From Pseudanabaena yagii GIHE-NHR1 (lineage in GTDB: Bacteria > Cyanobacteriota > Cyanobacteriia > Pseudanabaenales > Pseudanabaenaceae): a stretch of DNA of 64,000 nt. The DNA lies in contig NZ_JAAVJL010000001.1 of assembly GCF_012863495.1 (NCBI RefSeq), positions 1 to 64,000 on the forward strand, read 5' to 3'. Both the position numbers and the translations under genes were made by a program. The stretch's first letter is position 1. Every line of letters starts with the position of its first letter. Shown here in pieces: positions 45,285-54,055 of this stretch. Below the pieces are notes generated by a model. It was not told the origin of the DNA and did no database searches. It was given only the letters and a program-made list of their open reading frames with translations.

Positions 45285-46652
45285 ATGACCAAGTTTGATT
45301 ATGACTTATTTGTAATTGGCGCAGGTAGCGGTGGACTTGCCGCCTCAAAACGCGCCGCCAGCTACGGGGCAAAAGTAGCGATCGCGGAGGGTGACTTAGT
45401 AGGAGGCACTTGTGTAATTCGTGGCTGTGTCCCCAAAAAGTTGATGGTCTATGCGTCCCACTTTTCCCATTTCCCCCATGAATCCGCAAGCTATGGCTGG
45501 ACAATTCCTGAAGGGACTTTGGATTGGGAGAAACTTCGTAATGCAATTCAATCGGAAGTATCGCGTTTAAACCAATTGCACATTAGTTTCTTAGAAAAGA
45601 ACAATGTGGAACTAATTTCGGGATTTGCCAAATTTGTTGATGCTCATACGGTGGCAGTGGGCGATCGCCAATTTACTGCCGAGCGCATCTTGATCTCGGT
45701 GGGTGGTGAAGCCTTCAAGCCTAATTTAGCAGGTATTGAATATGCCATCACTTCCAAGGAGATGTTTTTGTTACCGCAGTTTCCCAAACGATTTGCGGTG
45801 ATTGGGGGTGGCTATATTGGGACTGAGTTTGCGGGCATCATGCGTGGACTTGGAGCCAATGTTACCCAAATCATCCGCGATCGCTATATCTTAAAAGGGT
45901 TTGACAATGATGTGCGTACCAATGTGCAAGAAGGGATGGTCAATCATGGCATCAATTTCCATACCTGCATTGATAGCAATTCCCTCAAGATCACTAAGAA
46001 TAGTCAGGAACAGGAAAATGCATTCACGATTTCCTTTAATGATGGAGAAGGCAAGGCGCAACAAGTCAATGCTGATGTTGTCTTAGCAGCCACAGGACGC
46101 AAGCCCAATCTAGAAACCCTCAGTCTAGACCAAGCAGGAATTGCAGTCGTTAATGGCGCGATCGCTGTTACTGAAGATAGCTGCACCAATCAACCGCATA
46201 TCTATGCGATCGGTGACTGCACCAATCGCGTGAATTTAACTCCTGTAGCGATCGCCGAAGGTCGCGCCTTTGCCGACACTGTTTATGGACATAAACCAAG
46301 ATTTATCAGCCACAAAAATATTCCCTCGGCTGTATTCTCCCAACCTGAAGCCGCTACCGTTGGCTTATCTGAAGAAAAAGCCATTGAGCTATATGGAGAT
46401 CGCGTGAAAGTCTATAAAACAAAGTTCCGCCCCATGTTTTACAGTCTGGCAGGTGGTGAAGCCAAAACAATGATGAAATTAATTGTCGTTGGTGAAGAGG
46501 AACGAGTTGTCGGTTTACACATGGTCGGGAAAGATGCCGCCGAGATCATTCAAGGTATGTCTCTAGTCGTCACCATGGGCGGCTGCAAAAAAGATCTAGA
46601 TAATACGATGGCAATGCACCCCACTGCTGCCGAGGAGTTTGTCACCATGTAA
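45285..46652 (+). CDS. gor: Glutathione-disulfide reductase
   Basis: 455 aa. FAD-binding VIGAGSGGLAASKRAASYGA, redox disulfide GGTCVIRGCVPKKLM, NADPH domain VIGGGYIGTEFAGIMRGLGA, FAD segment IYAIGDCT, and C-terminal HPTAAEEFVTM carrying the catalytic His/Glu pair. Reduces GSSG with NADPH, cytosolic redox buffering. Trypanothione or mercuric reductase is excluded by overall pattern. A 14-bp stem terminator follows. Confidence 0.95.
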   Translation: MTKFDYDLFVIGAGSGGLAASKRAASYGAKVAIAEGDLVGGTCVIRGCVPKKLMVYASHFSHFPHESASYGWTIPEGTLDWEKLRNAIQSEVSRLNQLHISFLEKNNVELISGFAKFVDAHTVAVGDRQFTAERILISVGGEAFKPNLAGIEYAITSKEMFLLPQFPKRFAVIGGGYIGTEFAGIMRGLGANVTQIIRDRYILKGFDNDVRTNVQEGMVNHGINFHTCIDSNSLKITKNSQEQENAFTISFNDGEGKAQQVNADVVLAATGRKPNLETLSLDQAGIAVVNGAIAVTEDSCTNQPHIYAIGDCTNRVNLTPVAIAEGRAFADTVYGHKPRFISHKNIPSAVFSQPEAATVGLSEEKAIELYGDRVKVYKTKFRPMFYSLAGGEAKTMMKLIVVGEEERVVGLHMVGKDAAEIIQGMSLVVTMGGCKKDLDNTMAMHPTAAEEFVTM

Positions 46653-46653
46653 C

Positions 46654-46686
46654 AAAAGGGAGTATGTGATTTGCACATACTCCCTT
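46654..46686. terminator. gor terminator
   Basis: Perfect 14-bp stem AAAGGGAGTATGTG / CACATACTCCCTTT. Confidence 0.75.
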
Positions 46687-46693
46687 TGATAAT

Positions 46694-46897
46694 TTATTCT
46701 TCATAGTGTCCCCCGATCGCAATGATGTATATATTCTCATCATCAAAACTATAGATATTGCTCACAAGATATTCAAAATCAATTGACTGGCTTAATTGAT
46801 TAATTGACGATTTTCTAGCGTTATCTTGAAACTGCCTGATCTGTTGCATCAGGATGGAATTACTCAAAACATATTCAGTTTCTTGATAGCTGTCCAT
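46694..46897 (-). CDS. Small protein, possible toxin-antitoxin remnant
   Basis: 67 aa. Residues 3-22 (YQETEYVLSNSILMQQIRQ) look like the C-terminal end of Phd/YefM-type antitoxins (..ETxYLLSNPxxxxxI..). The last 20 residues (YSFDDENIYIIAIGGHYEE) look like the C-terminal strand of RelE/ParE toxins. The region between is too short for either domain, so this may be a deletion chimera. It could also simply be an unknown small protein. Confidence 0.45.
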   Translation of the reverse strand: MDSYQETEYVLSNSILMQQIRQFQDNARKSSINQLSQSIDFEYLVSNIYSFDDENIYIIAIGGHYEE

Positions 46898-46950
46898 AAA
46901 GCTTAATGTTTATAACCTATGCTTATACTTTTATCATATCTGAATGATCA

Positions 46951-46979
46951 TAAAAAAGGGCGCTTCGCGCCCTTTTTTA
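46951..46979 (-). terminator. ho1 terminator
   Basis: TAAAAAAGGGCGC / GCGCCCTTTTTTA, loop TTC, next to the ho1 stop. Confidence 0.85.
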
Positions 46980-46980
46980 T

Positions 46981-47715
46981 TTAGCTAGCAGCATTTGATT
47001 CGCGGCGGACAGAGGTGGTTTTGGGTTCACCCTTGATTTTGGTGACCAAGGAGTTCCAGCCAAACTTAGTTAGAGCCAATAGCCAGTTGCCTTCCAACTC
47101 ACGGAACATTGCCATGTTCATATGGAAGGAAGCATTTGCTTCATCGACAATGCGCTGGGCAGTTGCTTCATCTACAGGCAAAGTATCGAGAGCAGCACGA
47201 TAGTTTTTCTTAAATTCACCGTGATTGCGAATATCATCGAATTCATAGAAAGCAGTACCATCGCCATCGGCTAGACCCATCGACTCCTTAGCGATTTTCT
47301 TGAGGATTTGACCACCAGATAGATCACCCATATAACGAGTGTAGGCATGAGCTACAAGCAATACAGGGTCAGTAGCCGAAATTTCGCGGATACGAGCCAG
47401 ATACTTTTCGCAAGCAGGTGTGGGCTTTACTGCTTCACGCCAGTTAGAGCCGAAGTAAAACAACATATCGAGTTCTAGGCTCTTTTCGCGCCATAGCTCA
47501 CGATAGTAGAGCTTGCTGAGGATCGGGTCATTTTTGTGGACTTCAAACTCTGCTTCGATCGCTTTGTAAACAAAGTAAAGATTACCGACGAGTCGGCTAT
47601 AGGCGGTCTTGTTAACTACGCCCTTTAAAAAACATTTAATAAAATCGGTACTCTCTGCTGCTGAGTGAGATTTTTGTGTACCTACGCGCAACTTTGTTGC
47701 TAAACCTTGACTCAT
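46981..47715 (-). CDS. ho1: Heme oxygenase
   Basis: 244 aa. Opens heme to biliverdin IX-alpha with reducing power from ferredoxin, the first bilin step. Proximal heme ligand His17 (TQKSHSAAES), distal-helix glycine segment MGDLSGGQILKKIA, and the usual C-terminal FRELEGNWL. With PcyA at the right end of the window it supplies phycocyanobilin for the cpc products. Monocistronic, divergent from ndhCKJ. Confidence 0.96.
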   Translation of the reverse strand: MSQGLATKLRVGTQKSHSAAESTDFIKCFLKGVVNKTAYSRLVGNLYFVYKAIEAEFEVHKNDPILSKLYYRELWREKSLELDMLFYFGSNWREAVKPTPACEKYLARIREISATDPVLLVAHAYTRYMGDLSGGQILKKIAKESMGLADGDGTAFYEFDDIRNHGEFKKNYRAALDTLPVDEATAQRIVDEANASFHMNMAMFRELEGNWLLALTKFGWNSLVTKIKGEPKTTSVRRESNAAS

Positions 47716-48058
47716 GAAAACTCCTAAAACTTTTAAATCAAGATGGTGAATTTAAGCGAATTTATTGATAGTTAAATTTGTTATTAAGAATATATTTTGG
47801 GATAAATTGGTGAGATTTATCAAGATGATGCCAATATGCCGAAAAAACTGCGATTGTCGCTAAAGCCTTAAATCACAAGCATTTGGCACAGTATTCAAGT
47901 ATATAAGCCAATGTATAGAAAAATTTCTAGTCTGTAACAAATTTTCATCTACCACTGCGACCATATAATGTAGTCACGATCTCCTAATTTGTAACAGTTG
48001 CTAACATCCGCCGTTATAAATTAGATTTAGTCAAGCTAGCTTGAAGAGGTAATACATC
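47716..48058. other. Divergent promoter region, ho1 / ndhC
   Basis: 343 bp of AT-rich sequence between two outward-facing genes. It must contain both promoters, but I cannot assign boxes with confidence. No gene or hairpin of note. Confidence 0.5.
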
Positions 48059-48418
48059 TTGGTTTTAAGCGGATACGAATACTTACTGGTATTCATCATC
48101 GTTTGTACGCTTGTCCCGATATCGGGATTAGTCCTATCTGGTCTTTTAAGTCCCCAACAGTCTGGAGCCGCAGGTCGTACTACCTACGAATCTGGCTGCG
48201 AACCTGTTGGGGGAGCTTGGATCCAGTTTAATATTCGTTATTACATGTTCGCCCTTGCCTTTGTGATATTCGACGTGGAAACAGTGTTTTTATATCCTTG
48301 GGCAGTCGCATTTAGCAAACTAGGCTTACTTGCCTTTGTTGAAGCACTTATCTTTATTAGCATTCTCATCTTAGGTCTAGTCTACGCTTGGAGAAAAGGA
48401 GCCTTAGAATGGTCATGA
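48059..48418 (+). CDS. ndhC: NAD(P)H-quinone oxidoreductase subunit 3
   Basis: 119 aa from a TTG start with GAAGAGG 10 nt upstream. Three transmembrane helices; the signature [20 protein letters not shown] with the conserved Cys loop at the quinone site, and [13 protein letters not shown]. Part of the membrane arm of photosynthetic NDH-1, which drives cyclic electron flow and respiration. First gene of ndhCKJ. Confidence 0.95.
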   Translation: MVLSGYEYLLVFIIVCTLVPISGLVLSGLLSPQQSGAAGRTTYESGCEPVGGAWIQFNIRYYMFALAFVIFDVETVFLYPWAVAFSKLGLLAFVEALIFISILILGLVYAWRKGALEWS

Positions 48419-49155
48419 AATCCGAAAACGTTGGTCTGGACTTCAGCATTGAAGAACAAACTCAGCGCCTTATTAATCCTGCCGCAACGCCACAAGTCAC
48501 CCAAGACTTATCTAATAATGTCATTTTGACCACTCTCAATGACCTCTACAACTGGTCGAGAATGTCTAGCCTTTGGCCGATGCTCTATGGCACTAGCTGT
48601 TGCTTCATTGAGTTTGCTGCCATGATCGGCTCTAGATTTGACTTTGACCGCTTTGGTCTATTACCCCGTTCTAGCCCTCGTCAAGCTGACTTGATCATCA
48701 CCGCAGGCACAGTCACCATGAAAATGGCTCCTGCACTGGTGCGCCTTTACGAACAAATGCAAGAACCCAAATATGTAATTGCCATGGGTGCTTGCACGAT
48801 TACAGGCGGTATGTTTAGCACCGATTCCTACACCACAGTACGCGGCGTTGACAAGTTAATTCCCGTTGATGTGTATATCCCCGGTTGCCCTCCCCGTCCT
48901 GAAGCAATCATGGATGCGATTATCAAATTGCGTAAAAAGATTGGTACTGAAGGCTTTAACGAAAGAGCCAACCTCAATCGTACCCATCGCTACTATGCCG
49001 TCAAGCATGAAATGAAGGTGGTTAGTCCCATCCTCACAGGACAATATCTAGAAATGCCTAGCCGTATGGCTCCGCCTAAGGAACTAGTCGAGTCGGGCAT
49101 TCCTTTACCCGCATTGCAAATGGCTCAAAAGGAGGTCGAGACAGTTGGCAGATAA
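48409..49155 (+). CDS. ndhK: NAD(P)H-quinone oxidoreductase subunit K
   Basis: 248 aa from ATG 48409, chosen because GGAG lies 7 nt upstream; it overlaps ndhC by 10 bp. ATG 48415 is possible. [4Fe-4S] cluster N2 ligands are in [20 protein letters not shown] and [11 protein letters not shown]. Peripheral arm subunit carrying the last cluster before quinone. Overlaps ndhJ by 11 bp. Confidence 0.95.
   Translation: MVMKSENVGLDFSIEEQTQRLINPAATPQVTQDLSNNVILTTLNDLYNWSRMSSLWPMLYGTSCCFIEFAAMIGSRFDFDRFGLLPRSSPRQADLIITAGTVTMKMAPALVRLYEQMQEPKYVIAMGACTITGGMFSTDSYTTVRGVDKLIPVDVYIPGCPPRPEAIMDAIIKLRKKIGTEGFNERANLNRTHRYYAVKHEMKVVSPILTGQYLEMPSRMAPPKELVESGIPLPALQMAQKEVETVGR
49130..49137 (+). promoter_or_regulatory. 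Ribosome binding site fixing the ndhJ TTG start
   Basis: AAGGAGGT inside the ndhK 3' end, 7 nt before the TTG at 49145. Confidence 0.75.
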
Positions 49156-49672
49156 TCAAGAAGCAGCATTGGTCACGACTGAGGCAACTGCCCCAGTTTC
49201 TCAATGGCTAACTAACAATGGCTTTGAGCATGAGTTTCTAGGGCTTGACCAACAAGGCGTTCCCATTCTCAAAATCGATCGCCAGTTTTTACTTCCCTTT
49301 TCCACAGCACTCTATGCCTATGGCTTTAACTACTTGATGTGTCAATGTGGTTATGATGCTGGCGCAGGTGACAGTTTGGTGAGTGTTTACCATCTCGCTA
49401 AGCTAACTGATGAGGGCATTGATAAAAGCGATCGCCTTGAGGAAGTTCGCGTTAAGGTATTTCTCCCTCGCACCGATCCTCGCTGTCCATCGGTCTACTG
49501 GATCTGGAAAACTGCGGATTGGCAAGAGCGCGAAACCTACGATATGTATGGCATTGTCTACGAAGGACATCCCAATCTTAAGCGGATTCTCATGCCCGAA
49601 GACTGGATTGGCTATCCGATGCGAAAGGATTACGTCACACCAGACTTCTACGAGTTACAAGACGCATATTAA
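49145..49672 (+). CDS. ndhJ: NAD(P)H-quinone oxidoreductase subunit J
   Basis: 175 aa starting at TTG. The 30-kDa-subunit signature is [20 protein letters not shown], then [14 protein letters not shown] and [20 protein letters not shown]. Soluble connecting subunit of NDH-1. Its last 59 codons and terminator are duplicated at 57255-57467, marking the left edge of an island; all coding differences between the copies are at third codon positions. Confidence 0.96.
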   Translation: MADNQEAALVTTEATAPVSQWLTNNGFEHEFLGLDQQGVPILKIDRQFLLPFSTALYAYGFNYLMCQCGYDAGAGDSLVSVYHLAKLTDEGIDKSDRLEEVRVKVFLPRTDPRCPSVYWIWKTADWQERETYDMYGIVYEGHPNLKRILMPEDWIGYPMRKDYVTPDFYELQDAY

Positions 49673-49708
49673 GAAAGAAGCACCCAATGGGTGCTTCTTT
49701 CTTAATAT
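49496..49708 (+). repeat. Direct repeat, left copy: ndhJ 3' end plus terminator
   Basis: 213 bp aligned without gaps to 57255-57467 (offset 7759) with 12 differences by my count. The first 83 bp are identical. Confidence 0.9.
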
Positions 49709-49735
49709 ACAAGAGGCGGCGCAATGCGCCGCCTC
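49674..49735 (+). terminator. ndhCKJ terminator and adjacent hairpin
   Basis: GAAAGAAGCACCC / GGGTGCTTCTTTC with loop AAT, then GAGGCGGCGC / GCGCCGCCTC (49713-49735), loop AAT. Confidence 0.8.
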
Positions 49736-49742
49736 TAGCATA

Positions 49743-50426
49743 TTATGTGACTACGACATTAGCCCGTACCCATTTCCGAAATTCCCTTAAGGTTGCACTT
49801 TCTCCTAAAGTTAAGCGCTGCTGTACATATTCGACAATAATCATGGCGGGTAAATCAGGAAAAGCTAAGCTTTTCTCAATCGGTTTATATTCTCCATTCT
49901 CTAAAGCTAGAAATTCTAAACTATAGCCATCATAGCGCCAGACTTCAGGCACACCGAGTAAGGCATATATCGGTAAACGGCGATCGCTAGGATTGGTAAT
50001 ATCTACTTCTAAAACCAAGTCAGGTGGCGGATCTTCTCCCACAATAATTACTTCTTTATTCCTAATTATTGGCTCATTCTGAATGTAATAACAAGAATCT
50101 GGCTCTGCTCCTAACTTTAGTTCTGGGATTTTCATCAGTAAAGAGCCAAGCTTTCGCAAATCAATTTCTAGCTCATCAGAAAATGCTCTAATTAAATCAT
50201 CGATAAACCGATTGCTACCTTCATGAATTGAGAGGGGAGACATAATTTCTAATGTGCCATTGAGGTAATGAAATAGGGTGTTGCGGCGATCGCCTAGATC
50301 GGCAAGTAAACTTTCAAAAGTCTGCCAACTAACGTTATGTAAGGTCACGCGATATTCGGAAAGGGGGCGATCTTGATCAGCGATCAAAGATGAATTAACG
50401 GATTTGCTTAGTGTTGTCGCAGTCAT
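49743..50426 (-). CDS. Uma2-family (DUF820) nuclease-like protein
   Basis: 227 aa. PD-(D/E)XK-type core: PPPDLVLEVDITNPSDRRLPIYALLG and VPEVWRYDG. Lies inside the repeat-bounded island but contains two HIP1 octamers, so it looks native to cyanobacteria. It neighbours a small antitoxin-like gene on the same strand 74 bp upstream. Activity unknown. Confidence 0.82.
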   Translation of the reverse strand: MTATTLSKSVNSSLIADQDRPLSEYRVTLHNVSWQTFESLLADLGDRRNTLFHYLNGTLEIMSPLSIHEGSNRFIDDLIRAFSDELEIDLRKLGSLLMKIPELKLGAEPDSCYYIQNEPIIRNKEVIIVGEDPPPDLVLEVDITNPSDRRLPIYALLGVPEVWRYDGYSLEFLALENGEYKPIEKSLAFPDLPAMIIVEYVQQRLTLGESATLREFRKWVRANVVVT

Positions 50427-50500
50427 CGTAATTTCCTACGGATTTTATTTTCTTTTTTGTCAGCAATTGAAGATCTCAAATTTTTTACTATTTTCCTAAA

Positions 50501-50728
50501 CTACCATTTCAGACATTCCCAATCTTCTTCATCTACGATTGGGCTAACAATATCGCCTAATGTTTTGCCCTTACCAGCCATGTCAGGGATAGGAAAGCGG
50601 CGGCGTTTTATTTGTGGTTTAGTTTCCTCTAGAATGGTGACGATAATTCTTGCTGAGTTAATTTCTGGTTGTTCAGAAAGCCATTTAATTTGTCCGTTTT
50701 CATAGGTTGCTTCATAACTTTTGAGCAT
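50501..50728 (-). CDS. Small antitoxin-like protein
   Basis: 75 aa: MLKSYEATYENGQIKWLSEQ, a beta-rich N-terminus resembling small cyanobacterial antitoxin-like proteins, then VTILEETKPQIKRR and an acidic C-terminus IVDEEDWECLKW. A good AAGGAGAT lies before the ATG. On the minus strand just upstream, 50729-50830 reads as a possible gene end (LRSLISGKKQEFENTLRR then stop), maybe a relict. Function inferred only by resemblance. Confidence 0.5.
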   Translation of the reverse strand: MLKSYEATYENGQIKWLSEQPEINSARIIVTILEETKPQIKRRRFPIPDMAGKGKTLGDIVSPIVDEEDWECLKW

Positions 50729-51017
50729 GGTTGTTTATCTCCTTAAAGTATTTTCAAATTCTTGTTTTTTACCAGAGATTAGAGAACGTAAGCGATCGCC
50801 TTCTTCTTGCTGTTTCCTCCCCTCAAGTTATAAGACACCAAAGATTGAGGAATATCTTTAGCTTTTATTTATCGTACAACTCGTAATTAAATTACCCATA
50901 TACAAGGCATTTTTTGATAAGTGTACAATAATAAATTATGATGCTAAACTAAAATAACTTAAATAAATTATAAAATCCAAATTAAAACATAAAGAATACA
51001 AGGCAAATAATATATTT

Positions 51018-51360
51018 ATGAAAAATAATGGCGTTAACATAAAGGCTATTAAAGGGAAATCAGAATATGCCGAACAAGTAAAAGCTCTGGGAAAAGCTAA
51101 TTCAAGTACTTTATCTCTCTTTCCTGAAGGGGCTTTCGATGACTATATATGGAAAGGGAATATCTTAGTGGCTTTGGATGAAAATGATAATTTTCTTGGA
51201 TATCTTCTATATACAGTTAAGAAAAAGGAAAGACGAATCAGGATATATCATCTATGTCTAAAAGAAGAATCCAAAGGTAAAGGTATAGCGAGACAACTCA
51301 TAGAACATCTAAAAACCATAACAAGAGATTTGATTGATATACGTCTTGTGTGTCGTCAAG
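51018..51360 (+). pseudogene. GNAT acetyltransferase-PIN nuclease gene, segment 1 (GNAT)
   Basis: Codons 1-114 of an interrupted gene. Acetyl-CoA-binding loop EESKGKGIARQLIEHL (KGKGIA at 86-91), preceded by the beta strands ILVALDENDNFLGYLLYTV, as in GNAT proteins. The open frame runs only 8 bases past 51360, into the IS. Joining 51360 to 52682 (removing the IS and one copy of GTCGTCAAG) makes codon GAC and restores the GNAT end WEKFGFTPM. AT-rich with no HIP1 sites, unlike most of the window. Confidence 0.85.
51352..51360. repeat. Target duplication of the IS4-family element, left copy
   Basis: GTCGTCAAG, repeated at 52673-52681. Confidence 0.9.
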
Positions 51361-52672
51361 CTGATTGACTGACAAAAGTGGTAAGAGAAGTTGCGAGAAA
51401 GTATACAGAGATTGAATTTGAGTAAAAAAGAGGCGTATGCTGTTTTTTGAAGAAAAAGGAGCATAGGACAAATGACCCAAAACGCCTCACGTATCTATAA
51501 TGAACTAATAAAATTCGGGAGTCAATACAGCCAGTGGTCAGATGTGCGCCATTTGGGAGTAATGGCGTGGATGATGGTGGGAATGATCGCCACAGGGAGT
51601 GTGAATTTAACGAAGTGGTTAAGCCATATCAACACAAAAGCATTGATCGCCCAAAGCACGCAAAGACAACTATCAAGATGGCTGAACAATCCGCGCATAA
51701 ATCCAGCTAAGCTATACAGTCCAGTAATCAAAGAGTTAATCGCTAAATGGAAAGAGCCAGAAATATATCTGAGTTTTGATACCAGTCAACTGTGGGAAGA
51801 ATACAGCATGATCCGATTGTGTGTAGTTCATCAGGGAAGAGCTTTACCGTTATGTTGGCGTGTAATCAAACATCGCAGTAGTAGTGTGGAGATGAGTAGC
51901 TATCAAGACATGCTCAAACGCGCATCGAAACTGTTGCCCGTGAATGTCAAAGTAGTTTTATTAGCAGACCGAGCATTTGCTAATCCAGAACTGGTGCGCT
52001 ATGTGTGGGAATTAAAATGGCAATGTCGGATTCGGATCAAGGGTAATTTCTGGATATATGCCCCCAAGCATGGCTGGCAAACAGTCAAACAATTACATCT
52101 TCGTCTTGGTGAAGCTAAGTTGATCCACAATGTTAAAGTTCACAAAACTGAGTCCAAGCGTCTTACCGATGTGCATATTGCGGCGGCTTGGGAATCTGGG
52201 AGCCGAGAGTATTGGTATATTCTCAGTACTGAACCTACCACACTCCAAACTTTTTGGGAGTATGGTCTGAGATTCGATATTGAGGAGAATTTCTTGGATG
52301 ATAAATCTAATGGCTTTGATTTAGAATCTTCGCGTTTACGTTCGGCTCCTGCCATTTCTCGCCTTTGTTTTGTGATAGCACTGACCACCTTGTTTTTAAC
52401 GGCTCAAGGACTGGCGGTTGCTGATTCTGGCTATCGTCGTTTGGTTGATCCTCATTGGTTTCGTGGGCTTAGTTATCTCAAGATTGGCTGGAACTGGATT
52501 CACACCGCTATCACTAAAAACTGGGCTTTCTTGCCTTTCTACTCTTTTACTTCTTATCTTGACTCTCACCCTGCTATTGCTTCTCGTCGAAAACATCTTC
52601 AGAAATTATTCCGCATTGAGTTCTATGCTTCTACTCTCGACTATGCTTCATAGACTTTTGTCAGTCAATCAG
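51361..52672 (+). mobile_element. IS4-family insertion sequence, complete
   Basis: 1312 bp bounded by perfect 19-bp inverted repeats CTGATTGACTGACAAAAGT (51361-51379) and their complement (52654-52672), with a 9-bp target duplication. One transposase. It splits the GNAT-PIN gene after codon 114. Perfect ends, exact duplication and an open transposase suggest a recent insertion. Confidence 0.92.
51472..52653 (+). CDS. IS4-family transposase
   Basis: 393 aa, full length, DDE fold. First Asp in YLSFDTSQLWEEY, second in VLLADRAFANP, and the IS4 'YREK' signature is exact: Y-x2-R-x3-E-x6-K in YGLRFDIEENFLDDK. ATG 51472 follows AAAAAGGAGCATAGGACAA. Probably active. Confidence 0.92.
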   Translation: MTQNASRIYNELIKFGSQYSQWSDVRHLGVMAWMMVGMIATGSVNLTKWLSHINTKALIAQSTQRQLSRWLNNPRINPAKLYSPVIKELIAKWKEPEIYLSFDTSQLWEEYSMIRLCVVHQGRALPLCWRVIKHRSSSVEMSSYQDMLKRASKLLPVNVKVVLLADRAFANPELVRYVWELKWQCRIRIKGNFWIYAPKHGWQTVKQLHLRLGEAKLIHNVKVHKTESKRLTDVHIAAAWESGSREYWYILSTEPTTLQTFWEYGLRFDIEENFLDDKSNGFDLESSRLRSAPAISRLCFVIALTTLFLTAQGLAVADSGYRRLVDPHWFRGLSYLKIGWNWIHTAITKNWAFLPFYSFTSYLDSHPAIASRRKHLQKLFRIEFYASTLDYAS

Positions 52673-52681
52673 GTCGTCAAG
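52673..52681. repeat. Target duplication of the IS4-family element, right copy
   Basis: GTCGTCAAG, directly after the right inverted repeat. Confidence 0.9.
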
Positions 52682-52991
52682 ACTACGGTATTGATGGTAT
52701 GTGGGAAAAATTTGGATTTACCCCCATGCATGAGTGTTCTGGAAATAATAAGTTAGGAAAACTTGTAACAACTTGGGTTTACAATCACGGTCATCCAGAT
52801 CTTTTTTCAACTATTGTAAGTACAAAAACTTTTGTAGTCCTTGACTCTTGTGTGTTTTTTGACTTTTATCAAATGAGCTTGTCAAAAGCTATAGATAATC
52901 GAGAATCCGCTTTTTTACTGGCAGATTGGGTTCAAGACGAATTAGAACTGTGTACTACTGACGAAATATACAATGAAATTAATAGACGATC
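52682..52991 (+). pseudogene. GNAT-PIN gene, segment 2 (GNAT end and PIN start)
   Basis: Codons 115-218 of the reconstructed gene. After the GNAT end (GMWEKFGFTPMHE) comes a PIN domain: first acidic residue D169 in FVVLDSCVFFDFY and E213 in CTTDEIYNEINRR. It is cut by the second IS in codon 218. The ATG at 52699 inside it is not a true start. Confidence 0.85.
52983..52991. repeat. Target duplication of the IS5-family element, left copy
   Basis: TAGACGATC, repeated at 54047-54055. Confidence 0.9.
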
Positions 52992-54046
52992 GGCGTTGTT
53001 GCATAAAAAGGGGAAGAGAAGGTAAATTAGATAAAAATCAGGAGATGGAGTCCCAGCAAATGACACAGAAACATGAGATCCGCAACTGGACAGAGTATAA
53101 CGCAGGGCTAAAACAAAGAGGAAGCCTGACTTTTTGGATGAGCGAAGAAGTAATTGAAGGATGGTTAAATCAAACATTAAGTGGCAAACGGGGAGCTTCC
53201 AAAGATTACAGTGATATAGCAATAGCGACATTTATCACGGTCAAAGCGGTATATCAGCAAGCAGGAAGACAAACGCAAGGACTGTTAGAGTCAATATTTG
53301 CCTTGATGGGAATAGATTTACCAGTACCAGACCACAGCACCGTGTCAAGACGGACAGCAAGTTTAAGTGTGACCTTACCAGTAATCCCGAAACAGGGAGC
53401 AGTGCATGTAGTAGTTGATTCGACAGGGATCAAAGTATACGGCGAAGGGGAATGGAAAACACGGCAGCATGGAATTAGTAAGAGACGGACATGGCGCAAA
53501 TTACACCTAGGAGCCGATGAATCAACAGGAGAAATACTGGCTGCGGTCGTCACCACGAATGATTGCCACGATGGAGAAGTACTCGCCGATATTCTCGATG
53601 CGATTGATGCTGAAATTGCTCAAGTTTCCGCAGATGGAGCTTATGACCATCGTCATTGTTATGACGAGATTGCCCAACATGGTGCTAAAGCCGTGATTCC
53701 TCCGCGCAAAGATGCCAAAATCTGGCAGCATGGCAATACCAATGCTCCACCACATCCGCGTGACCAAAATCTCCGTTATATCCGTAAACATGGGCGTAAA
53801 AAATGGAAACGTGACTCAGGTTATCATCGGCGCTCTTTGGCAGAAACTACGATGTTTCGTTTCAAAAAAATCTTTGGTGCTACTTTATGTTCTCGTAAAT
53901 TTGACAATCAGGCGGTTGAGTTGTTCATCAAATGTGCTGCTCTTAATCGCATGATTCAACTGGCTAAACCTCTCTCCTCTCCTGTTGTTCGTTAATTTTC
54001 TAAGATCCTCCATCTTTTGGCTTCTTTTTATTCATGCAACAAAGCC
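52992..54046 (+). mobile_element. IS5-family insertion sequence, IS903 group, complete
   Basis: 1055 bp. Ends GGCGTTGTTGCAT (left) and, on the other strand, GGCTTTGTTGCAT (right), one mismatch. 9-bp duplication TAGACGATC. Size, end sequence and duplication length match the IS903 group. It interrupts the PIN domain. Confidence 0.9.
53060..53995 (+). CDS. IS5-family transposase
   Basis: 311 aa from ATG 53060, with GGAG 9 nt upstream; the frame is open further upstream to 52973, but that is outside the IS. KHEIRNWTEYNAGLKQRGSL at the start is IS903-like. DDE residues: D in VVDSTGIKVYGEGEW, D in ADGAYD, E in LAETTMFRFKKIFG. Full length and probably active. Confidence 0.92.
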   Translation: MTQKHEIRNWTEYNAGLKQRGSLTFWMSEEVIEGWLNQTLSGKRGASKDYSDIAIATFITVKAVYQQAGRQTQGLLESIFALMGIDLPVPDHSTVSRRTASLSVTLPVIPKQGAVHVVVDSTGIKVYGEGEWKTRQHGISKRRTWRKLHLGADESTGEILAAVVTTNDCHDGEVLADILDAIDAEIAQVSADGAYDHRHCYDEIAQHGAKAVIPPRKDAKIWQHGNTNAPPHPRDQNLRYIRKHGRKKWKRDSGYHRRSLAETTMFRFKKIFGATLCSRKFDNQAVELFIKCAALNRMIQLAKPLSSPVVR

Positions 54047-54055
54047 TAGACGATC
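54047..54055. repeat. Target duplication of the IS5-family element, right copy
   Basis: TAGACGATC, directly after the right inverted repeat. Confidence 0.9.

Noticed and set aside
49410-49926. Plus-strand frames running from ndhJ into the Uma2 gene
   Set aside because: They read ndhJ in a wrong frame, cross the terminator and oppose the Uma2 gene.
52973-53059. N-terminal extension of the IS5-family transposase
   Set aside because: It starts inside the interrupted PIN gene, outside the element. ATG 53060 with GGAG upstream and IS903-like start is preferred.
53985-54055. Independent start of the PIN C-terminal frame at 53985
   Set aside because: The codons belong to the right end of the IS5-family element; the real frame enters at 54056.
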